From: Fulverythrobacter ferritrahens
Lineage (GTDB): Bacteria > Pseudomonadota > Alphaproteobacteria > Sphingomonadales > Sphingomonadaceae
NCBI RefSeq assembly: GCF_020539485.1
Contig: NZ_JACDXU010000001.1
Span: forward strand, 372,001 to 436,000
Length of the DNA stretch: 64,000 bases
Direction: 5' to 3'
How positions within the stretch are numbered: position 1 is the first letter of the stretch; each line of letters starts with the position of its first letter. This document shows positions 24,511-33,488 of this stretch, piece after piece. A program made the translations under genes and the position numbers. The notes beneath the pieces are model-generated. The model was not told the DNA's origin, did not search any database, and saw only the letters and a program-made list of their open reading frames with translations.

Positions 24511-26193
24511 ATGGCAACCATAGCCGATACCTTCCAGGCTCACTCGGAAGAGCATCACCACGACGCCGACCACAAGCCGGGCTTCTTCGCCCGGTGGTTC
24601 ATGTCCACCAACCACAAGGACATCGGCACGCTCTACCTGATCTTCGCGATCTTCGCGGGGATCGTCGGCGGCGCAATCTCGGGCGTCATGCGCGAGGAAC
24701 TGCGCGAGCCCGGCATTCAGGTGCTCGGCAAGGTCGCCATGCTGCTCAATGGCGGCGCGGTCGATTTCGACCAGCAGCTCCACCTGTGGAACGTGCTGAT
24801 TACCGCGCACGGTCTGATCATGGTGTTCTTCCTGGTCATGCCCGCGGTTATCGGCGGCTTCGGCAACTGGTTCGTCCCGATCATGATCGGCGCGCCGGAC
24901 ATGGCCTTCCCGCGCATGAACAATATCTCGTTCTGGCTGACGGTGATGGGCTTCTGCTCGCTGATGATTTCGCCCTTCATGTCGGGCGGCACGGGTAATG
25001 GCGCGGGCGTGGGCTGGACGGTCTATGCGCCGCTTTCCACCACCGGCTCGCAAGGGCCCGCGATGGACTTCGCGATCTTCGCGCTGCACCTTGCCGGTGC
25101 GTCCTCGATCATGGGCGCGATCAACTTCATCACCACCATCTTCAACATGCGCGCGCCGGGCATGACCCTGCACAAGATGCCGCTTTTCGTGTGGTCGGTG
25201 CTGGTCACTGCCTTCCTGCTGCTGCTGGCGCTGCCGGTGCTCGCCGCCGCGATCACCATGCTGCTGACCGACCGCAACTTCGGCACGACCTTCTTTGACG
25301 CTGCCGGCGGCGGTGATCCGATCCTGTATCAGCACCTGTTCTGGTTCTTCGGTCACCCCGAAGTGTACATCATGATCCTTCCGGCCTTCGGCATCATCAG
25401 CCAGATCATCTCCACTTTCAGCCGCAAGCCCGTATTCGGTTATCTCGGCATGGCCTATGCCATGGTCGCGATCGGCGTCGTCGGCTTCATCGTGTGGGCG
25501 CACCACATGTATACGGTCGGCCTCGACGTGAACACGAAGATGTACTTCACGGCTGCCACCATGGTCATCGCGGTGCCCACGGGCATCAAGATCTTCAGCT
25601 GGATCGCCACGATGTGGGGCGGCTCGCTGGAGTTCAAGAGCCCGATGGTCTGGGCGATCGGCTTCATCTTCCTGTTCACCGTGGGCGGCGTGACCGGCGT
25701 GGTCCTGGCCAATGGCGGCATCGACGACGTGGTGCATGACACCTATTACGTGGTCGGCCACTTCCACTACGTGCTGTCGCTGGGTGCGGTTACCGCGCTG
25801 TTCGCCGGTTTCTATTACTGGTTCCCGAAGATGAGCGGGAAGATGCACAGCGAATTGCTGGCGCATATCCAGTTCTGGATCTTCTTCGTCGGCGTGAACA
25901 TGATCTTCTTCCCGATGCACTTCCTCGGGCTGCAGGGCATGCCGCGTCGCTATCCGGACTACACCGCAGCCTATCAGTATTGGAACGAGATCGCGACCTA
26001 CGGCTATTACATCATGGCCCTGTCGCTGGTGGTGTTCTTCATCAACATCATCTACGCTTTCGTTGCCGGCAAGAAGGCCGCTGACAATTACTGGGGCGAA
26101 GGTGCGACCACGCTCGAATGGACGCTGTCGAGCCCTCCGCCGTTCCACCAGTTTGAAACCCTGCCGGTGATCAAGGATGAAGGTCACCACTGA
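24511..26193 (+). CDS. ctaD: Cytochrome c oxidase subunit I
   Basis: A 560-residue, 12-helix catalytic subunit. Haem and copper ligands are visible: [11 protein letters not shown] (haem a), [12 protein letters not shown] (CuB His and cross-linked Tyr), [11 protein letters not shown] (CuB His pair) and [12 protein letters not shown] (haem a3 and haem a). The D-channel and K-channel residues lie in the expected segments (for example [20 protein letters not shown]). It reduces oxygen to water while pumping protons. It is 39 bases after ctaC. Confidence 0.98.
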   Translation: MATIADTFQAHSEEHHHDADHKPGFFARWFMSTNHKDIGTLYLIFAIFAGIVGGAISGVMREELREPGIQVLGKVAMLLNGGAVDFDQQLHLWNVLITAHGLIMVFFLVMPAVIGGFGNWFVPIMIGAPDMAFPRMNNISFWLTVMGFCSLMISPFMSGGTGNGAGVGWTVYAPLSTTGSQGPAMDFAIFALHLAGASSIMGAINFITTIFNMRAPGMTLHKMPLFVWSVLVTAFLLLLALPVLAAAITMLLTDRNFGTTFFDAAGGGDPILYQHLFWFFGHPEVYIMILPAFGIISQIISTFSRKPVFGYLGMAYAMVAIGVVGFIVWAHHMYTVGLDVNTKMYFTAATMVIAVPTGIKIFSWIATMWGGSLEFKSPMVWAIGFIFLFTVGGVTGVVLANGGIDDVVHDTYYVVGHFHYVLSLGAVTALFAGFYYWFPKMSGKMHSELLAHIQFWIFFVGVNMIFFPMHFLGLQGMPRRYPDYTAAYQYWNEIATYGYYIMALSLVVFFINIIYAFVAGKKAADNYWGEGATTLEWTLSSPPPFHQFETLPVIKDEGHH

Positions 26194-26234
26194 TAGGGAG
26201 CCCGCCCGCCGGGCCGATTGACGGTAAATCGGGT

Positions 26235-26274
26235 GGGGCGCGCCGTAATGGTGCGCCCCTCCTTGTTGGAGGGG
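26235..26274 (+). promoter_or_regulatory. Mutually exclusive hairpins between ctaD and ctaB
   Basis: GGGGCGC (26235-26241) can pair with GCGCCCC (26253-26259), while CCCCTCC (26256-26262) can pair with GGAGGGG (26268-26274). The two stems share CCCC at 26256-26259, so only one can form. There is no U-tract, so it may instead set mRNA stability between the highly expressed ctaD and the assembly genes. Confidence 0.4.
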
Positions 26275-26340
26275 CCCGGTGCGGATATGGCGCCCCGATA
26301 TGGCCGCGAACAGAAATGCAATTGCCGCGTTGAAAGAGTG

Positions 26341-27258
26341 ATGACGACCACAACCGCCACCCAGCTGCCGGCCGACTGGCGCGACTTCTTCGCGCTGACC
26401 AAGCCGCGTGTCATGAGCCTGGTGGTGTTTACCGGGCTGTGCGGCATGATCGCGGCGCCGGGCCATATCCATCCGGTATTGGGCTTCACTGCGATCCTGT
26501 GCATTGCAATGGGGGCGGGCGGCGCTGCCGCGCTCAACCAGTGGTGGGAAGCCGATCTCGACGCCGGAATGAAGCGCACCGCCGGGCGGCCTTTGCCACA
26601 GGGGCGGATGGACCGCACGTCCGCGCGCGATTTCGGCGTGGGCCTGTCCGCCGCGTCGGTATTGCTGATGGGGCTGGCTATCGGCTGGCTGGCCGGGGTG
26701 ATCCTGGCGGTTTCGATTTTCTATTATTCGGTGGTCTACACCATCTGGCTCAAGCCGCGAACGCCGCAGAACATCGTCATCGGCGGCGGGGCCGGGGCCT
26801 TCCCGCCGCTGATCGGCTGGGTTGCGGTGACGGGCGATATCACTTTGATGCCGGTGCTGCTGTTCGCGATCATCTTCTTCTGGACTCCGCCACATTTCTG
26901 GGCGCTCGCACTGTTCGTGAAGTCGGATTACGCGAAGGTTGGCATTCCGATGATGCCGGTCGTTGCGGGGGAAGCCTCCACTCGAAAGCAGATCCTGGCA
27001 TATAGTGTGCTGTTGTTGCCGCTTTCCGCCAGCCCCTGGTTCATTGGGGGAACCGGTGCGGTTTACGGAATTGCCGCGCTGGCGCTTTCGGCGCTGTTCC
27101 TCGCATTGTCCGTGCCGGTGGCGTTCCGCCGCAAGGCGGGGGACGAGGATTCCATGAAGCCGGAAAAGCGGCTTTTCGCTTATTCCGTTTTCTATCTTTT
27201 CGCGCTGTTCGCCGCTCTGGTTGCGGACCGGCTGCTTTCGGTGCAGGGAATTATCTGA
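26341..27258 (+). CDS. ctaB: Protohaem IX farnesyltransferase (haem O synthase)
   Basis: A 305-residue UbiA-family prenyltransferase with about nine membrane helices that adds a farnesyl group to haem B. The active-site motif [20 protein letters not shown] has the N-x3-D-x3-D pattern, and the second loop reads [12 protein letters not shown]. The start at 26341 ([13 protein letters not shown]) was preferred over an open upstream stretch that crosses the hairpin region. The stop overlaps the next small gene (TGATG). Confidence 0.95.
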   Translation: MTTTTATQLPADWRDFFALTKPRVMSLVVFTGLCGMIAAPGHIHPVLGFTAILCIAMGAGGAAALNQWWEADLDAGMKRTAGRPLPQGRMDRTSARDFGVGLSAASVLLMGLAIGWLAGVILAVSIFYYSVVYTIWLKPRTPQNIVIGGGAGAFPPLIGWVAVTGDITLMPVLLFAIIFFWTPPHFWALALFVKSDYAKVGIPMMPVVAGEASTRKQILAYSVLLLPLSASPWFIGGTGAVYGIAALALSALFLALSVPVAFRRKAGDEDSMKPEKRLFAYSVFYLFALFAALVADRLLSVQGII

Positions 27259-27395
27259 TGAACATGACCCCCGAGGAACAGGCCGAATTCACTCGTCGCC
27301 GCAAGGGCCGCAACTTCGTTGTTGCCGGCTTGCTGCTGGCCTTCGTAGTGCTGTTCTTCTTCATCACCATCGTCCGCATCGGAGGTGCGCAGTGA
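27258..27395 (+). CDS. 45-residue single-pass membrane protein of the oxidase operon
   Basis: A small gene whose ATG overlaps the ctaB stop and whose TGA overlaps the GTG of ctaG. The product starts [20 protein letters not shown], followed by one hydrophobic helix (VVAGLLLAFVVLFFFITIV) and a short tail ending GGAQ. Small proteins at this position between ctaB and ctaG occur in alphaproteobacteria and are sometimes called CtaF/CoxF-like. The tight overlaps on both sides and a positive-inside charge pattern support a real gene; a role in oxidase assembly is inference from place. Confidence 0.75.
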   Translation: MNMTPEEQAEFTRRRKGRNFVVAGLLLAFVVLFFFITIVRIGGAQ

Positions 27396-27958
27396 CAATG
27401 CCACTGCCCGAAAAAGCACGACGCAATAACCGCAAGGTAGGGCTGATGGCCCTGTCGCTGGCGGTAGCGATGCTGGGGCTCGGTTATGCATCCGTGCCGC
27501 TCTATCGCATTTTCTGCCAGGTGACCGGATTTGGCGGCACGCCGCAGATCGCGAGCGAGGCGAAAGCGGCGGCAGTCAATGTGACGGGCGAGACGATCTC
27601 GGTTCGCTTCGACAGCAATATCGCGCCTGACATGCCGTGGCAATTCAAGCCCGAGCAGGTTACCGAAACTGCGCAGCTGGGCGAACGCAAGATCGCCTTC
27701 TACATTGCGCGCAACAATTCGGACAAGCCGGTGACGGGGCAGGCCAGCTACAATGTGGAGCCTGAACAGGCTGCGCCCTATTTCAACAAGATCCAGTGTT
27801 TCTGCTTCACCAAGCAGACCCTGCAGCCGGGCGAGGAAGTCCGGATGCCGGTGACCTATTACGTCGATCCCGCGATCCTCAAGGACGAGAACGCGAAGGG
27901 CGTAGAACAGATCACTCTGAGCTATACATTCCACAACCTTCACGAGTCTGGTTCCTAA
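27392..27958 (+). CDS. ctaG: Cytochrome c oxidase assembly protein CtaG/Cox11
   Basis: A 188-residue copper chaperone that delivers copper to the CuB site. A membrane anchor (VGLMALSLAVAMLGLGYASV) and Cox11 motifs PLYRIFCQVTGFGG and IQCFCFTKQTLQPGE (the CFCF copper motif) are present, as is the C-terminal YTFHNL. The GTG at 27392 has GGAGG six bases upstream and overlaps the previous stop; the ATG at 27398 is a little far from that site. Confidence 0.95.
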   Translation: MTMPLPEKARRNNRKVGLMALSLAVAMLGLGYASVPLYRIFCQVTGFGGTPQIASEAKAAAVNVTGETISVRFDSNIAPDMPWQFKPEQVTETAQLGERKIAFYIARNNSDKPVTGQASYNVEPEQAAPYFNKIQCFCFTKQTLQPGEEVRMPVTYYVDPAILKDENAKGVEQITLSYTFHNLHESGS

Positions 27959-28045
27959 GCTCTGGACCACAGACGATCAGCAGATTATGGGGCGCTCACA
28001 AGGCTCTGACAGGGGCGCCACGCAAGACCAACCAGGAAGCAATCC

Positions 28046-28867
28046 ATGGCCGGCACGAAGAACCACGATTACCACATCCTTCCCCCCGATATCTGGCCGC
28101 TGGCCGGCTCGGTTTCGGCATTCGTCTTCACCACGGGCATGGTGATGTACATGCATGAGATGGCTGCTGGCCATCTGGTGCTGGGGCTGGGACTCGCCGG
28201 GCTGATCGCCACCTTCTTCAGCTGGTTCTCGAACATCATCAAGGAAGGCCGCGAAGGCTTCCACACGCCGGTGGTGCAGCTGCACATGCGCTACGGCATG
28301 ATCCTGTTCATCGCTTCGGAAGTGATGTTCTTCGTCGGCTGGTTCTGGAGCTGGTTCGATTTCGCGCTGTTCCCCAACGCGCTGACCGATGTGGTAGGCG
28401 GCCAGTTCCCGCCCAAGGCGATCGAGGCCGTGATGGACCCGTTCGCCCTGCCGCTGCTCAATACGCTGATCCTGCTGTGCTCGGGCACCACGCTCACCTG
28501 GGCGCACCATGCGCTGATCCATGGTGACCGCGCTTCGGTGAAGAAGGGCCTGTGGCTTACGGTCATTCTGGGCGTGCTGTTCAGCTGCATCCAGGCCTAT
28601 GAATATGCTCATGCGCCCTTCGCCTTCGGCGGCAACACCTACAGCTCGGCCTTCTACATGGCGACCGGCTTTCACGGCTTCCACGTGCTTGTCGGCACGA
28701 TCTTCCTGATCGTCTGCCTGGTGCGCACCTATAAGGGCGATTTCACTCCCAAGGAGCATTTCGGCTTCGAAGCGGCCGCCTGGTACTGGCACTTCGTTGA
28801 CGTGGTGTGGCTGTTCCTCTTCGCGGTCGTCTATATCTGGGGCGGCTGGGGCGCGCCGATCCACTGA
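28046..28867 (+). CDS. ctaE: Cytochrome c oxidase subunit III
   Basis: A 273-residue, seven-helix subunit III. Conserved segments include KNHDYHILPPDIWPL, GMILFIASEVMFFVGWFWSW with the essential Glu, TLTWAHHALIHGD, GFHGFHVLVGTIFL and WYWHFVDVVWLFLF at the C-terminus. It stabilises proton uptake and protects subunit I. It follows ctaG after 87 bases. Confidence 0.97.
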   Translation: MAGTKNHDYHILPPDIWPLAGSVSAFVFTTGMVMYMHEMAAGHLVLGLGLAGLIATFFSWFSNIIKEGREGFHTPVVQLHMRYGMILFIASEVMFFVGWFWSWFDFALFPNALTDVVGGQFPPKAIEAVMDPFALPLLNTLILLCSGTTLTWAHHALIHGDRASVKKGLWLTVILGVLFSCIQAYEYAHAPFAFGGNTYSSAFYMATGFHGFHVLVGTIFLIVCLVRTYKGDFTPKEHFGFEAAAWYWHFVDVVWLFLFAVVYIWGGWGAPIH

Positions 28868-28878
28868 TCGGCCCTGCG

Positions 28879-29301
28879 GTGAACCAACCCAAAGCAAACA
28901 AGGAAGGGCAGCCCGCCGCCGTGCAGGCTGCCCTTCTTGGTCTCTGCCCCCGGTGCGGAGCGAAATGCCTGTTCGAAGGGCTGGCGCGCTTCGCGCCGTG
29001 CTGCAAACAATGCGGCCTCGATTTCGCGCAGTTCAATGTCGGGGATGGGCCCGCGGCCTTCCTCACCCTGATCATCGGCGCATTGGTGGTGATCCTGGCG
29101 CTGTGGCTGGAATTTTCGGTCCATCCGCCTCTCTGGGTCCATGCACTGATCTGGATGCCCATTATTGCCGGATCGACAATCTGGGGCCTGAGGGTCAGCA
29201 AGGCATGGCTGTTGCAGGCCGAATACTGGCGCAAGGCGAAGGAAGTAACCGGCGGCGATGTAGGTGGCGAGACTGAGGCTGACGAGGCCGGCAGGCCGTG
29301 A
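28879..29301 (+). CDS. DUF983 membrane protein with zinc-ribbon-like start
   Basis: A protein of about 140 residues with two Cys pairs (CPRCGAKCLF and CCKQCGLDF) forming a putative zinc ribbon, then two membrane helices (FLTLIIGALVVILALWLEF and ALIWMPIIAGSTIWGLRV). DUF983 genes are commonly found between coxC/ctaE and SURF1 in alphaproteobacteria, suggesting a role in oxidase biogenesis, which is unproven. The start is uncertain: GTG at 28879 or at 28921. The stop overlaps the SURF1 GTG start. Confidence 0.8.
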   Translation: MNQPKANKEGQPAAVQAALLGLCPRCGAKCLFEGLARFAPCCKQCGLDFAQFNVGDGPAAFLTLIIGALVVILALWLEFSVHPPLWVHALIWMPIIAGSTIWGLRVSKAWLLQAEYWRKAKEVTGGDVGGETEADEAGRP

Positions 29302-29882
29302 CCCGGCGCATCCCGATTTTTGCGACCATCATCGTCCTTCTCGCAGTCGCCACAATGGTGGGGCTGGGTGTCTGGCAGTTGCAACGCGCAAGCTGGAAGC
29401 AAGCCTTGCTGGAGCAATATCGCCAGTCGCTCACCCTGTCCTCGCTCGCCCAATGGCCGAACGAAAAGGCAGCGGTGGAGGGCGTACTCTATCGCCACAC
29501 GGCGATCCGCTGCGACAAGGTTCTCTCGCTCGATGCCGTGGCGGGGCATAATCAGGCTGGTGAAACAGGCTGGGCCCAGGTCGCCCGCTGCGCCATTCCA
29601 GGGGCGGGGGAAGCCGATGTGGTGCTGGGCTGGGCTGCAGGTCCGCAGGAAAGGCCCCAATGGGCCGGGGGCGAAGTGCAGGGCATTATCGGGCCCGGTC
29701 GCAATGGCGAAGCGCGCCTTATCGCGTCCCCACCGCTGGCAGGGCTACAGGCCAATGCCGAGCCCGATCCGGCCGATATTCCCAATAACCACATGGCCTA
29801 TGCCTGGCAGTGGTTCTTCTTCGCGGCGACCGCGCTGGTGATCTACGCGATTGCGTTGCGCAGGCGCCTGAAGGGCAAATAG
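29298..29882 (+). CDS. SURF1-family oxidase assembly protein
   Basis: A 194-residue SURF1 protein with two membrane helices: FATIIVLLAVATMVGLGVWQ at the N-terminus and WQWFFFAATALVIYAIAL near the C-terminus. The family ends NNHMAYAWQWF and GVWQLQRASWK are intact. The central periplasmic part is shorter than in many homologues (usually 220-250 residues). Bacterial SURF1 takes part in haem a insertion into subunit I. GTG start overlapping the DUF983 stop (GTGA). Last gene of the oxidase operon. Confidence 0.9.
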   Translation: MTRRIPIFATIIVLLAVATMVGLGVWQLQRASWKQALLEQYRQSLTLSSLAQWPNEKAAVEGVLYRHTAIRCDKVLSLDAVAGHNQAGETGWAQVARCAIPGAGEADVVLGWAAGPQERPQWAGGEVQGIIGPGRNGEARLIASPPLAGLQANAEPDPADIPNNHMAYAWQWFFFAATALVIYAIALRRRLKGK

Positions 29883-29883
29883 G

Positions 29884-29940
29884 CCCTCTCCTTTCTCAAA
29901 CGGGCGTGCCAGTGTGGTCGCCCGGCGAGGCCGGAGAGGG
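29884..29940. terminator. Nested inverted repeats between convergent SURF1 and AHSA1 genes
   Basis: CCCTCTCC (29884-29891) pairs with GGAGAGGG (29933-29940), and inside it CGGGCG (29901-29906) pairs with CGCCCG (29919-29924). The place between two convergent stops suggests a bidirectional end of transcription, although there is no T-run. Confidence 0.45.
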
Positions 29941-29951
29941 GTAGGGCCCGA

Positions 29952-30434
29952 TCACTTATACATCCCCTCCCGCAAATTGATCCCGTGCTCGATCCACGCC
30001 TTGAGGGAGCAGAGCATCTGGGTCCAGCCGTGGCAATTGCCGTAAGAACCGCGCAGGCCGCCCGGCGTTTCGCGCCAGCCTTCCTCGGCCACTTCCACCA
30101 GTGTGCGCCCATCTTCCAGCGGGCGGAATTCCATGGTGACGGTGGTTTCATATTCGGCCCGGCCATCGACGGCGGCCTCGCCATCCTCGGGCGTGGCCTC
30201 ATTCGCGGCCCAGCGCAGCACGATGCGCTTGTCGGGCACAACTTCCACCACATGAACGGGAAAGGCGCCGGGGAAATCGTGGAAATCCCATGTCACGGTG
30301 GCGCCCGTTTCCAGTCGGCCTTTGGCGCCTCCCGTGGTGAAATATCTCGATAATCTCGCCGGGTCCGCCACGGCTTCGAACACATCGTGCACTGGCCGGG
30401 CAATCCGCGCCGACACTCTGAATTTCAGTTCCAT
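29952..30434 (-). CDS. AHSA1/SRPBCC family protein
   Basis: A 160-residue START-like protein. It begins MELKFRVSARIARPVHDVF and has the SRPBCC pattern PARLSRYFTTGGAKGR, VTWDFHDFPGAFPVHV and VEVAEEGWRETPGG, ending in a Trp-rich helix (WTQMLCSLKAWIEHG). These bind hydrophobic ligands; function is not predictable. The start at 30434 has GAGAGGAT upstream. It diverges from an ArsR-type regulator with only 49 bases between, a very common pairing in which the regulator controls both genes. Confidence 0.88.
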   Translation of the reverse strand: MELKFRVSARIARPVHDVFEAVADPARLSRYFTTGGAKGRLETGATVTWDFHDFPGAFPVHVVEVVPDKRIVLRWAANEATPEDGEAAVDGRAEYETTVTMEFRPLEDGRTLVEVAEEGWRETPGGLRGSYGNCHGWTQMLCSLKAWIEHGINLREGMYK

Positions 30435-30465
30435 ATCGACATCCTCTCTTGAGTCGCGGCCAATT

Positions 30466-30485
30466 ATGTTATAAAAATATAACAT
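30466..30485. promoter_or_regulatory. Palindromic ArsR-type operator
   Basis: ATGTTATA (30466-30473) and TATAACAT (30478-30485) form a perfect 8-base inverted repeat around AAAA. It overlaps the ATG of the ArsR gene at 30484 and lies in the 49-base divergent gap, so binding would block both promoters. It has the size and AT-richness of ArsR/SmtB operators. Confidence 0.7.
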
Positions 30486-30828
30486 GTCAATCGATGCCAA
30501 TATGGACGCGGTCTTCAAGGCGCTGGGCAACGCCACCCGGCGCGCGATCTGCGATGAACTGAAATTGCGCCCGCTCACCACCAGCCAGCTATGCGCCAGC
30601 TTCCCGGCGCTGGATCGCTGCACGGTGATGCTGCACCTCAAGGTGCTGGAAAAGGCGGGGCTGGTCGTGCCGGTGCGCAAGGGGCGCGAACGGTTCAACC
30701 ATCTGGATGCCATGCCCATCCAGCGGATTCATGAACGCTGGATCGGGCCTCACGCCGCAGGTGCGGCTGCGGGGTTGCTGGCGCTGAAGGATGCGCTGGA
30801 AGGGGAGGGCGTGCGGGAAGAGGTGTGA
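30484..30828 (+). CDS. ArsR-family winged-helix regulator
   Basis: A 114-residue winged-helix protein: FKALGNATRRAICDELKLRP, then the recognition helix region LTTSQLCASFPALDRCTVMLHLKVLEKAGLV (read in two parts) and the wing VPVRKGRERFNHLD. No metal-binding Cys cluster of ArsR type is seen, so it is more like the SdpR-type regulators paired with AHSA1 proteins. The divergent AHSA1 gene and the palindrome at its start make autoregulation and control of the neighbour likely. Confidence 0.88.
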   Translation: MSIDANMDAVFKALGNATRRAICDELKLRPLTTSQLCASFPALDRCTVMLHLKVLEKAGLVVPVRKGRERFNHLDAMPIQRIHERWIGPHAAGAAAGLLALKDALEGEGVREEV

Positions 30829-31159
30829 AGGTCGGCTCGCTGAAAGGTTGGGGCCCGCGTTTTCCTACATGCCCGCCACTGTGCCATGGCAGGCCACGGC
30901 AATTTGCAGCGGCTGAGGTGGAGTGGCGGCGGTGCGATCACGCTAGGTGGTACGGGAAGAACGAAAGGTCACAGCCCTTTTTTCAAAAGCCCGCACAGCT
31001 GTCTGGCCTGTAACGAAAATTCCGGGAAAGGTCACAGAGTTTCGCAGGCTGTTTCGCGTAACCTTCGCCTGCCGGGATGCGCCTCAACTCGCTGGATGAA
31101 CGCGCCATTCAGCCCATCCGGGGTTTCCTTTGCCGGGCGGTGGGATTAAGGCGCGCGCC
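30829..31159. other. Spacer before thrC with a 12-base direct repeat
   Basis: The 331 bases between the ArsR gene and thrC hold no convincing gene. GAAAGGTCACAG occurs twice, at 30963-30974 and 31026-31037, 63 bases apart (six helical turns), on the same strand. It may be a regulator half-site pair upstream of thrC. Confidence 0.4.
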
Positions 31160-32560
31160 ATGCTTTACGTCTCCACTCGCGGCAGCGCGCCGGCGCTCGA
31201 TTTCGAAGGTGTCACTCTGGCCGGGCTGGCCTCGGATGGCGGGCTTTATGTCCCCGCCGAATGGCCGCGCTTCACCGAGGCGGAAATCGCGGCGATGGCC
31301 GGGCTTCCTTATGCCGAACTGGCAGTGAAGGTGATGCAGCCTTTCGTGGCGGGCAGCCTGACGGATGAGGAACTGCTGGGCCTGTGCCGCAGCGCCTATG
31401 GCACCTTCGCCCATGACGCGGTGACGCCGCTCAAGCAGTTTGACGAACAGCACTGGCTGCTGGAACTGTTCCACGGCCCCACGCTGGCCTTCAAGGACGT
31501 GGCGCTGCAATTGCTGGGCCGCCTGTTCGAGACCTTCCTGTCCCGCCGGGAAGACCGGCTGACCATCGTCGGCGCGACTTCAGGCGATACCGGCTCTGCC
31601 GCGATCGACGCGGTGGCGAACCGCAAGAACATCGACATCTTCATGCTCCATCCGCGCGGCCGGGTGAGCGACGTGCAGCGGCGCCAGATGACTACGGTGC
31701 TGGCGCCCAATGTCTATAACATCGCCATCGAAGGCAGCTTCGACGATGCGCAGGCCATGGTGAAGCGCATGTTCGGAGATACTTCCATGACCAGCCGCTT
31801 CAACATCGCGGCGGTGAACTCGATCAACTGGGCGCGCCTGATGGCGCAGGTGGTCTATTACTTCGCCTGCGGGGTGCAGCTTGGCGCGCCTTACCGCAAG
31901 GTGGCCTTCTCCGTGCCGACCGGCAATTTCGGGGACGTGTTCGCGGGTTATGTCGCGGCCAAGATGGGCCTGCCGATCGAGCGGCTGATCGTGGCGACCA
32001 ATGTGAACGACATTCTCCACCGCGCGCTGTCGGAAGGCGATTATTCGGCCGGGACGGTAACACCCACCGCCGCGCCTTCGATGGACATACAGGTCAGCTC
32101 CAATTTCGAACGCCTGCTGTTCGATTGCGGCGGGCGCGACGGCTTGGCGCTTGCCGAGCAGATGCGCGGCTTCGAGGCGAGCAAGGCCATGCGTCTCACC
32201 AATGCGCAGCGCGAAGGGGCGTCCGCCCTGTTCACCAGCGCCCGCGCCGATGGGGACGAGACCCTGGCCGCCATGCGCTGGGCCGCGGACCATTGCGCCG
32301 AGATCATCGATCCGCACACCGCCATCGGCCTGCACGCCGCGCGTAATGCCGGGGTGGACAAGTCCGTGCCGGTGGTGACGCTGGCAACCGCGCACCCGGC
32401 CAAGTTCCCCGATGCGGTGGAGCAGGCAACGGGCGTGCGTCCGGGCCTGCCCGCCCGTGTGGGCGACCTGTTCGAGCGCGAAGAACGCTACGTCCAGCTG
32501 CCGGGCGAATATGATGCCATCGCCGCCTATGTGGCGGAGCATGCGACTCCGAACGCCTGA
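31160..32560 (+). CDS. thrC: Threonine synthase
   Basis: A 466-residue PLP enzyme that converts phosphohomoserine to threonine. The PLP lysine lies in LFHGPTLAFKDVALQLL, the Ser/Thr loop in GATSGDTGSAAIDAV, and the later SVPTGNFGDVFAGYVA binds phosphate. It belongs to the longer class-II type of ThrC (450-500 residues). The start at 31160 (MLYVSTRGSAP) matches the family N-terminus; upstream codons are unlikely to be translated. The last base is the first of the next gene (TGATG). Confidence 0.96.
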   Translation: MLYVSTRGSAPALDFEGVTLAGLASDGGLYVPAEWPRFTEAEIAAMAGLPYAELAVKVMQPFVAGSLTDEELLGLCRSAYGTFAHDAVTPLKQFDEQHWLLELFHGPTLAFKDVALQLLGRLFETFLSRREDRLTIVGATSGDTGSAAIDAVANRKNIDIFMLHPRGRVSDVQRRQMTTVLAPNVYNIAIEGSFDDAQAMVKRMFGDTSMTSRFNIAAVNSINWARLMAQVVYYFACGVQLGAPYRKVAFSVPTGNFGDVFAGYVAAKMGLPIERLIVATNVNDILHRALSEGDYSAGTVTPTAAPSMDIQVSSNFERLLFDCGGRDGLALAEQMRGFEASKAMRLTNAQREGASALFTSARADGDETLAAMRWAADHCAEIIDPHTAIGLHAARNAGVDKSVPVVTLATAHPAKFPDAVEQATGVRPGLPARVGDLFEREERYVQLPGEYDAIAAYVAEHATPNA

Positions 32561-33450
32561 TGGCTGAACTGGCACTCGATCCCCTGATCCTGGCGGGCGA
32601 GGGCTGGGCCGATTACGGGCTGGTCGATAGCGGCCATGGCCGCAAGCTCGAACGCTACGGCCCGTTCCGTTTCATCCGGCCGGAGCCGCAGGCCATGTGG
32701 ACTCCACGCCTTGCGGATTGGGATGCGGATGGCGAATTCGTGCCCGGCTCCGATGAGGATGGCGGCGGGCGCTGGCAGTTTTTCCGCGAAGTGCCGCGAG
32801 ATGGCTGGCCTCTGGAATGGGAAGACGTGCGCTTCACCGCGCAATGCACGCCCTTCCGCCATCTCGGCTTCTTCCCGGACATGGCGCCGGTGTGGCACTG
32901 GATGCGCGGGCAGCTGGACGGCAAGGCAGAGGCGCAGACCCTCAACCTGTTCGGCTATACCGGTGTGGGCACGCTGGCGCTGAGCAAGTGTGGCCCTGTC
33001 ACGCATGTGGACGCCAGCAAGAAATCGGTCGCGGCGGCGCGGGAAAATTCGCTTCTCGCCGGAATGCAGGATCGCCCGGTGCGCTGGCTGGTGGATGATG
33101 CCGCCAAGTTCGCTGCCCGTGAAGTGCGGCGCGGAAGGCGCTATGACGGGATCATTCTCGACCCGCCCAAATTCGGGCGCGGGCCGGGCGGGGAAACGTG
33201 GCGGATCGAGGATAATCTCGCCCCGCTGATCGCGGATTGTCGCAGCCTGCTGGACGAAGACAGCCGCTTCCTGTTCCTCACCGCCTATGCCGTGCGCATG
33301 TCGAGCCTGTCGCTCGCCGGGCTGCTGATGGAGCATTTCACAGGCCTGCCGGGCCGGATCGAACATGGCGACCTGGCCGTGCGGGAAGACGGGCCGGATG
33401 GGCGCCTGCTGCCCACGGCAATCTTCGCGCGCTGGACTCGCGCCGGGTGA
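32560..33450 (+). CDS. Class I SAM-dependent RNA methyltransferase (RlmI/RlmK-like)
   Basis: A 296-residue methyltransferase. AdoMet-binding motif I is TLNLFGYTGVGTLALSK, motif II HVDASKKSVAAARENSLLAG, and motif IV GIILDPPKFGRGPGGETW, characteristic of the RlmI/RlmK group that modifies 23S rRNA cytosine or guanine. It lacks the N-terminal PUA domain of RlmI. The exact target cannot be told. It overlaps thrC by one base. Confidence 0.85.
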   Translation: MAELALDPLILAGEGWADYGLVDSGHGRKLERYGPFRFIRPEPQAMWTPRLADWDADGEFVPGSDEDGGGRWQFFREVPRDGWPLEWEDVRFTAQCTPFRHLGFFPDMAPVWHWMRGQLDGKAEAQTLNLFGYTGVGTLALSKCGPVTHVDASKKSVAAARENSLLAGMQDRPVRWLVDDAAKFAAREVRRGRRYDGIILDPPKFGRGPGGETWRIEDNLAPLIADCRSLLDEDSRFLFLTAYAVRMSSLSLAGLLMEHFTGLPGRIEHGDLAVREDGPDGRLLPTAIFARWTRAG

Positions 33451-33488
33451 AGTGCAAAGGGCGCGCAAAATCGTAAGCAGGACGCCGG

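Noticed and set aside
24484-26895. An 803-codon minus-strand frame opposite ctaD and ctaB
   Set aside because: A shadow of conserved high-GC genes; its His/Glu/Asp/Arg-rich product matches nothing and has no ribosome binding site.
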